Positions 28,801-37,800 of a DNA stretch of 64,000 nucleotides are shown here, piece by piece. The position numbers were made by a program, and so were the translations under genes. The notes beneath the pieces are model-generated. The model saw only the letters and a program-made list of their open reading frames with translations. It was not told the DNA's origin and made no database searches. Source of the DNA: Janthinobacterium sp. GW456P (GTDB taxonomy: Bacteria; Pseudomonadota; Gammaproteobacteria; Burkholderiales; Burkholderiaceae_D); the NCBI RefSeq assembly GCF_002127655.1, contig NZ_NEHB01000014.1, forward strand, positions 2,864-66,863. Reading direction: 5' to 3'. Within the stretch, counting starts at the first letter, position 1; every line of letters begins with the position of its first letter.

Positions 28801-31800
28801 TCTCAAATCAAACCAGAACGACGTCGATGGAAAAGGCTCGGCGGCGCTGGTGATGGACGGCGAGTTGCGCGGTTACGGCGTGAAGGGGGGCGGCACGCTG
28901 AGCATCGATTCCGGCATCGGCGTGGCCATCGGTGGCGGCGTGCTGGCCGAGAACGGCATCTTGCCGGCGGGCCAGTCTGTTCCGGTGCACCTGACCCTGG
29001 CAGAGGCCTTCACCATCAAGGCCGGCACGGTGCTCGACAGCGATTTCAGCTATATCAGCAACCGTCTTGCGCCCGGCCAGCCGTTGCTCGACCTGCCTGA
29101 CTTCAGCGTGTCGCGTCCCTACACCCTGGCTGCCCCGTGGGTGGTGCCGCCGGCCTCGGTCAGCTGGGAATATATCTACATCGGCGCCACGAATGGCTCC
29201 ACGTACATGTCCGGCATGACCGTGCCGGCAGGCGTCACGCTGAACAGCGTGCAGGGCAAGCTTGGCTCCGGCTACCTGGTACCGGCCGCGGCGTTCCCGA
29301 ACGGCATGCCCGTCGCTCCCTATAGCGCGATAGTGGCCGCCGGCACCGCGTTTGCGGCGGACGTGACCCTCAACGCGGGTGACCGCCTGATGGCCGGCAA
29401 CCGCGTGCCGCAGGATCTGGCGATCAAGCCGCTGCTGATACTGGACAGTTCCCTGTTCCAGCGCGGCTTTGCGCACTACGACATCAGTGGCCAGCAAGGC
29501 GTGCAGGTGGCGCAGGGCGCCGCCATCGACGTGGCGATGCCGGTGCTGCGCGCCGATCCGGCGGTGGCGCGCACGCTGGCCAGCGGCGCCGATCCCGCCG
29601 CCGCCTTGCAGCCGTGGCTGGGGCCGCAGTGGCAGGAAGACGCCGTCAAGGGCGTGTTGACGCAACGCGCCGGCGCCGATATCGCCTTGGCGGCCGGCAC
29701 CCGCAGCGCCAAGGCGCCGCTGGTGATCGGCCAGGGCGCCGCGCTGCGTGTGGACGAGGGGCAGAGCATCAGCCTCACCGGCAATGGCCAGGTCACGGTG
29801 GAAGGCAAGCTCAGTGCCGCCGGCGGGCGCATTTCCGTGCTGCCGGGCCTGCTGGTCACCGGTAACGAGAGCAATCGTCCGGATGGCAGCGCCAATGCCC
29901 AGTCGATCTGGATCGGCGACGGCGCGGTGCTCGACGTGGCCGGCCGCGCGGCCACCGCCATCGATGCCCAGGGAGGCGTGTATGGCCATGTCGGCAGCGG
30001 CGGCACCATCGAGATCGGCGCCAGGCACAAGCTTGACGCCACCCGGGTCGAGGCGGCCGACGCTTTTGTCGTGCTGCGTCCTGGTGCGCGCCTGGAAGCG
30101 TCCGGCGCAGCGGCCACACTTGACCTGCCCGGCCAGGGCAGCGTGCTGGTGGCCGGCGACGGCGGCAGCATCGCGCTCAGCTCCTTCCGTGGACTGTTCC
30201 TTGACGGCGGCATGCATGCGGCGGCCGGTGGCGCGGGCGCGGCCGGCGGCACCCTGGCGCTGAACCTGGAAACACCGAACTACGGCATCGTCGGCAAGAT
30301 CGACTTGAAGGGACTCGTCGTCGAAGACGCGGTGCGCGTGCCGCGCGAACTGGTGGTGTCGCGCCTGCAGGGCGACAGCGGCCTGGCCAGCGACCTGATG
30401 GCCGGCGACAGGGACCCGGCGCTGCGCTACGGCGCGGCGCGCCTGGGCGTCGACCGCATCCAGGCCGGCGGTTTCGACCACCTGGCCCTGCTGTCCAACG
30501 GCTTGCTCAGCTTTGATGGCGATGTCGACCTGTCGCTGGGACAAAGCCTGCGCCTGACCGCCACCTCGCTGGCGCTGGGCCAGAAGGCCGACGCCGCCAC
30601 GCAGGTCAGGCTGGCGGCACCGTATATCCGCCTGTCGGGCACCACCCGTACGCAAGCCGATGACCATTTGCTGCCCAACCCGGTCAACGGTTCGGGCAAT
30701 CTCGGCGCGGGCGGCGGCAAGCTGGGCACGCCGGCCGTCGCCGACACTGCGCGCCTGGCCCTCGATGCCGCCTTGATCGACCTTGCCAACACCGTCAATT
30801 TCGGCGCCAATGGCAGCATCGTGCAGAACGTCGCCAAGGACCTGGAAGTCAAGCGTGACGCCTTTGGCGAGCTGGAACTGCGCAGCAGCGGCGATATCCG
30901 CATGCTCGGCGATGCCGCGCTGTACACGCCCGGCAACCTGACCCTGGCGGGCGCGCAGATCTATCCTGCCAGTGGCGCCAAGGGTCGCGTGATCGTTGGC
31001 CAGAAATCGGTGCTCAACGAGTACGGACAGATGGTGCGCCAGTTCGACCCCGCGCGCAGCCTGACCATCGAGCGCGCCGGCGATCCGTCCGCGCCGCTGC
31101 CGGCCATGCCGTACTCGGTATTCGGCTCGCTCGAACTGGGCGCGGCCACGGTGAACCAGGGCGGCGTGTTGCGGGCGCCCTTGGGCAAGATTGCGGTGGG
31201 CATGAACGGCTCGGGCGCGGTGACCAGCCAGCTCAATGTGCTGCCCGGCAGCGTGACCTCGGTCAGCGCGAATGGACTGGTCATGCCTTACGGCGGCACG
31301 CTCGACGGTCTCAGCTACATGTATGACGGCGACGACGTGGCGTACAAGGGCGTGGGCAACGATCCGGCGATCGTACTCGCCGGCAAGAGCGTCGACGTGC
31401 GCGATGGTGCCGTGCTCGACATGACGGGCGGCGGCAGCCTCATGGGCGCCGCTTTCCTGGCCGGGCGCGGCGGCTCGACCGATGCGCGCCTCAATCCATT
31501 GGTGCAGACCTCGGCCAAGGGTGGCTTCGTGCTGCCCGGCCTGGCCACCAACCCCGTCTACGCCATCGTGGCCGGACCGCAGGCCGCCTATGCGCCTGTC
31601 GTTGCCGAGAACGGCGCGGGCGATCCGGCGCTGGGCCGCCAGATTACTATCGGCACCGGCGTGCCTGGCCTGGCGGCCGGCACCTACACCTTGCTGCCGT
31701 CGAGCTTTGCCCTGTTGCCGGGCGCCTTCCGGGTCGAACTCAATGGACTGGCGGCCGGCGGCATGCCCATGGGGACGGCCACGGCCATGCGCAATGGTTC

Positions 31801-34800
31801 GTATGCCGCCGCGGTGCAACTGGGCATCAGCAACACCAGCCAGCGCGACGTGCGGTCATCGCAGGCGCTGCTGACGTCGGCCGACGTGCTGCGCAGCTAT
31901 TCGCAATTCAACGAAACCAGTTATGCCGACTTCGCGCTGGCCCAGGCCGTGCGCGACGGCGTGCCGCGTCCGCTGCTCGAACGCGATGCCAAGGCGCTGC
32001 ACTTCGACCTGGTGGCACCCGTGGCCGGCGACAGCACCGCCGCCACCGACGCGCTGCGCTTTGCCGGCAAGGCGCAGTACACGCCTGGCAAGGATGGCTT
32101 CGGCGGCAGCGCCCTGCTGCTGGGCGGCTACAGGCGCAACTATGAAATCCTGGGCAGCGGCGCCGCGCCCACCGCCGGTTTCGATGGCACGTCGGTGCGC
32201 GTGGACGCCCTGAACGCCATTGCCGCGCCGCGCCTGGGCATCGGCGGCTTGCCAGTGGCTAATTACAACGATCCGTTCACCGGCCGTCAGCAAGCCAACG
32301 TGGCGCAGTTCCAGAGCGGCGCGGGTACGGTCGTGCTGCGCGACGGCGCGGTGCTGCGCGCTGGCGAGGTTTTCCTGGTGACCGATACCAAGGCCGGCGG
32401 CATCATCATCGAGCAGGGCGGCGGCATCAATACGCTGGGCCGCGGCACCGCCGCCTGGGATTCATCGAACGGCTTCGTGTATGCGCCGGGCGCGTCCAGC
32501 GTGCTGGCCGTTTCGAACGGGCGGCTCGACATGCTGGCCCCGACCTTCAGCACGGATCCGATCCGCGGGGCGGGCCGCATCGATATCGGCGCCTGCGCGC
32601 CGGGCGCCACATGCAGCGGCGCGACGCCGCTGTATTCGGAAGGCACGATCGCCGCCGCCACGGACCAGAGCTTCCAGCTGCGCGACGCCACCACCTACGG
32701 CACGCGCAACCTGGTGCTGGCGGTGGGCGGCATCAACGTCGGCAGCGAAGCGTCGCTGGCGGCGATGGCTGCGCGCGATGCGCTGCCGGCCGGGTTGACG
32801 CTGAACCAGGGCATTCTCGACCGCCTGCTGCGCGGCGACGCCAGTGCCGGCGCACCTGCGCTGGACAACCTGGTGCTGACGGCGCGCGACGCCATTAATT
32901 TCTATGACAACGTCGAATTGTCGACCATAGACGCGAGCACGGGAAAATCGTCGCTGGAGCGCCTGGTGATCGGCACGCCGGCGATCTATGGCGCCGGCGG
33001 CAGCGACGCCGTCGCGCGCATCCACACCGACGTGCTGGTGTGGAATGGCGCCACCACGGCGCCGGGCCTGCCAGCCACCGAAGGGGCGGGCAGCGGCAAG
33101 GGGCGCCTGCAGATCGACGCCCGCCAGGTCGAGTTCGGCTATGGCCCCAACAGCCGGCCAGACACCATCCACAGCATGGACCGGCTGATCCTCGGCTTTG
33201 GCGATGTCGCCATCAACGCCGCCGAGCGCATCACCGCCAACCATAGCGGCTCGCTGGCCGTCTACCAGTCGCAAAGCGGCTGGGATACGGCCAGCAAGGG
33301 CTACCTGCGTAGCGGCGGCAACCTGACCCTGAATACGGCGCTGCTGACCGGCAACGCCGGCTCGGTCAACAAGATCAAGGCGGGCGGCGACATCGTGGTC
33401 TCCAGGCCATCCACGGCCAAGGATGTGCCTCAGGACGCGACCGCCCTGGCCGGTGCGCTGGGCGCGGAGATCGCGCTCGACGGGCGCAGCGTCACCCTGG
33501 ACACGTCCGTGCTGTTGCCGAGCGGCAAGCTCACTGTCTCGGCCGAGCGCGACGTGCTGCTGGGCGACGCCGCCCGGCTTGACCTGGCCGGCCGCAAGAT
33601 CGCCTTCCACGACGTGAGCAAATACAGCTGGGGTGGTGACGTGGTACTCGACAGCCGCAGCGGCGACGTGCGCCAGGCTGCCGGTTCGCGCATCGACATC
33701 TCGGCCGTATCGAACCGCGCCGGCAAGCTGACCGCCACGGCGCTGGGCCAGGAAGCGGGCACGGTGTCGTTGCTGGGCGGTATCGCGGGCGGCAGCAGCG
33801 GCCACTATGACGCCGGCGGCACCGAGGTGCCGTTCGCGGCCGGCGGCGCCGACATCCGCGGCCAGCATATCGCGGACTTTGGCAGCCTGAACCAACGCCT
33901 GACGGATGGCGGGGTAGTCGGCAGCCGCAGCTTCCAGCTCAAGCAGGGCGACCTGGTGCTGGGCAACGAGCTGCGCGGACGCGAAATCAACGTCTCGGTC
34001 GATGCCGGCCACCTGACGGTCAAGGGCACCGTCGACGCCAGCGGCGAGCAGGTCGGCAGCATCCGCCTGGCCGCGCGCGACGGCGTCCACCTGGCCGGCA
34101 GCGCCGTGCTCGATGCCCACGGCAGCGTGTTGCGGGTCGATAGCTATGGCAAGGTCATCGAGGCACCCAACCGTGCCGTGATCGACATCGATGCCGGCAG
34201 CGGCCGCCTGGTGCTCGACAGCGGTGCGCGCATGGACTTGCGCGCCGGCACGGCCGGCAAGGCCGACCGGATCGCCTCGCTGGGCACGCTGGAACTGAGC
34301 GCGCAACGTGTCGGTGGCGCTCGTGGCAACGACATCGCCATCGATGCGGCCGGTCCGCTGGCCATCGACGGCGCCCGTGCCATCACAGTCAACGGCTTCT
34401 GGTCGTACACGGACGCCCGTCCGGGCACCGACGCGACGGCCGACGGCCGTCCCTACCAGGTCATCGACCAGGACTACCTGGACCGCAAGCACGACGACAG
34501 CGTGGCCTTCATGACGGGCGCCCTGGCGAATGACGGGCTGATGAATGGCCGCCTGTCCGGCCTGCGCAACTACCGGGACGCCTTCCACCTGCGTCCGGGC
34601 GTAGCCATCCTCAGCGCCACGCCGGGCGGCGACCTGCATGTCGATGGCGACATCGACCTGTCGGGCTACCGCTACGCCAGCGTCAACCCGCATGCCATGC
34701 ACACCGCAGTGCGCGGCTCGGGCGAAGCGGGCGCGCTGGTGCTGCGCGCCGGCGGCAAGCTGAACATCTTTGGCAGCCTGAACGACGGTTTCGACGGTGC

Positions 34801-37800
34801 GGCCCTGCCGGTCACGCCGGACGACAATGGCTGGGTGCTGACCAAGGGCCGCGTGCCCTGGGGCGCCGACGTCATCGTGCCGCATGACCAGCTGGTCACG
34901 CTGGCCGACGACACTTTCTTCCAGTCCGGCCGCACCCTGAACTACGATCTGCCCATGAAAGCCATGGGCTTGCGCGCCGACACCGCGCTGCCGGCGCAGG
35001 CCACCTTGACGGCCGACTTGCAGTTGCCGGCCGGAACCGTGCTGGGTGGCGCCGTGCGCAATGCGGCTGGCGCGGTGATATATGCGGCTGGCACAGTGTT
35101 GGCCAGCAATGTCACGCTGAGCAGTGGCATGCGGCTCGATGCCGGCACCCGCCTGCCGGTACCGATGCGGGTCGCCGCCATGACCTGGCCCGGTGGCGTG
35201 CCGCTGCCGTATCCGATCGGCGCGGTCAACGATACGCCCAGCCCCGACTATAACGGCGATGGCGTGCCCGATACCCCTGCCAATGGGGTGATACTGGCTG
35301 GCAATTTGACCCTGCGCAAGGGCGCGCTGGTGCCGAGCGAAACCTGGGTGCGCCTGCCCGACGGCGCCGATATGGTCAAGCTGCGCCCGAGTGACGCGGC
35401 CGGCAACCAGGGACGCAACTGGGCCCTGGCGCCGATGCTGGCGAGCGGTTCCCAGTCGTGGTCGATGCGCCTGGTGGGCGGCGCCGATACGCAGGCGGCC
35501 GACAGCCGCGCGCTGCGCCAGGGGGCACCGGACGCGGGCTTGCTGCTGACGGATCATCATTACGGCATGGGCCAGGCTTACGAGCTGCCCACCGTGGCCG
35601 TGCCGCCGACGCCTGGCGTGGCGGGCAACTTTTACTGGATGGGCCAGTCGGACATCTATGCCGGCTATCCGGCTGGCACGAAGATCAATCTCGACGATTT
35701 TCCGAGCGTGGAAGCCTTGCTGGAATACAACCAGTGGGGCGTGGGCGACCTGGTGACCTGGCTGCCCGAGGGCGCCAGTTTTCCAGCGGTGGCCAAGCCG
35801 GCGCGGCAACAGCTGTTCAGCGTGCTGCGTACCGGTACGGGCGACCTGGACCTGCTTGCCGGTGGCAACTTCAGCCAGAGTTCGCCGTATGGCGTCTACA
35901 CGGCCGGCACGCAGGCGGCCGACGTTGGCGCCGCCTACCGTCAGGCGCGCGCGACTGATCGCAACGGTTCCATCCTCGGTCCCGATGGCGCGGCCTTCAA
36001 GCCCTACGTCGATGGCGGTGCGCAAAGCCTGTACCAGGCCTGGTATCCGGACCACGGCGGCAACGTGCTGGTGCGCGCCCAAGGCGACGTGACCGGCGAT
36101 CTGGTCGGCGCCGCCCGCGGTGATCGCCGCACGGACGACCTCGGCTACATGCGTCCCCAGCTCAGCAGTACAGGTGTTGGCAACTGGCTGTGGCGCCAGG
36201 GCACCGGCAGCGCCGTCGCCCAGGCTGACGGCGTGCCGACCGCCTGGTGGATCAACTTCGGCAGCTACGTCGCCGGTGGCAGCGGCAGCAATTACCTGTT
36301 CGAGACGCTGCCGGTGATGACCGGCTTCACGGGCATCGGCACCCTGGGCGGCGGCAACCTGGTGCTGGAGGCCGGCGGTGCCGCCGGCATGCTGTCGACC
36401 CGCGCCGACCAGTCCGGCAGCGCCGTGGCGCGCAGCCAGGGCCTGAATTTGGTGGTGGCCAGCACTGGCCGGGTGGCGCCGGACGGTTCGGCGATGACCT
36501 TGACCGGCGGCGGCGACCTGGACTTCCGCATCGGCGGCGGCCTGAACCCGGTGGCCGAAGTGCGTTCGTTCGCCACGCCGACGGGCGAGGTCACGTCGCA
36601 GACCCGCTTCGAGGGCAGCCGTAGCGACCTCAATAGTACCTTCGTCAACTTGCGCGGCGCCATGCGCATGGCGGCCGGCTCGGTGGGCGGCATCGAGTTG
36701 CGCTTCGACAAGGGCGATAACCAGGAGTCGCGCGCCTATCAGGTCTACAAGGCCACGTCGTCGATCGGCGGCGGCGGGCCGGTGCTGGTGCCGGGCGATG
36801 CCGGCGTGCGCATCGATACGCGCGGCGACCTGGTGCTCGGTGGCGTGGGCGACGCCGGCCGTGTCACGCAGGTGAACAATGGCACGCCGTTTACCGCACA
36901 AGGGGTGGCGCACGATGGCGAGGGTTACAGCTGGTTCTCGCTGTGGACGCCATCGACCGCCATCGACCTGTTCAGTGCGGGCGGCAACCTGACGCCGTCC
37001 ACCGCCTGGATGGATGACCGCGCCAGCGCCAACCTGGCGTCCGCCGGCGGGCGCTTCGTGCTGCCATCGCAACTGCGGGCGGTCGCGGCCAGCGGCAGCC
37101 TCTACTACGGCAACTCCAGCCTGGGCGGCAAAGACCTTACGGGCGTCCCGCTGCGACCCGCGGCCGGCCTGCTGCTCGCACCCTCGCCGGTCAGTCCACA
37201 TTTCACCCGCAGCACCCCGGGGCAACTGGAACTGATGGCCGGTGATTCGATCTATGCGGGCGGTTATTCGGTGACGGCTTCGGGCGCCGATCCGACCATG
37301 CTGCCTAGTCCTTTCAATCCCGGCTTCGCCGGTGTTTCCGGCGTCACCGTGTACGGCGACCTGTATACGCACAACGTGAGCCAGAATGCGCAGGCGCCCG
37401 ACTTGCTGTTCGTGCCGCGCGATGCGGGCGGCTCGCCGCAACGCTATCCGCTGTTCACGTTTGCGCCGCCGACCGCATCGGGCTATGCGGTGCAGGGCCA
37501 GCTTCCGGCGCGCTATTACGCCGCCGAGGGCGATCTTGTCGGGTTGCGCACGGGATCGATCATCACGCGCAATGTCGGCAAGACGGAGCGGCTCAGTACC
37601 TGGTACGAAGGCGGCGGGCCGGTGGCGCTGCGCGCCGGACGTGACATCGTCAACTCCGGCACGGCGCTGGGCCTGTTCGACGGCACGCCCGATGGCCTGC
37701 TGGGCTGGAGTTCGCAGGTGGCGTACAACAACCCGGCGCTGCCGCTGCGACCGACCCTCGCCACCCTGGGGGCGGCGAGTGGCAATCTGCTGGTGCACAA

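Noticed and set aside
32831-32839. RGD tripeptides in TpsA (LLRGDASAG here, plus AARGDRRTD and DTRGDLVLG further on)
   Set aside because: The protein is extremely rich in Arg, Gly and Asp, so several RGD triplets are expected by chance. Nothing marks them as integrin sites.
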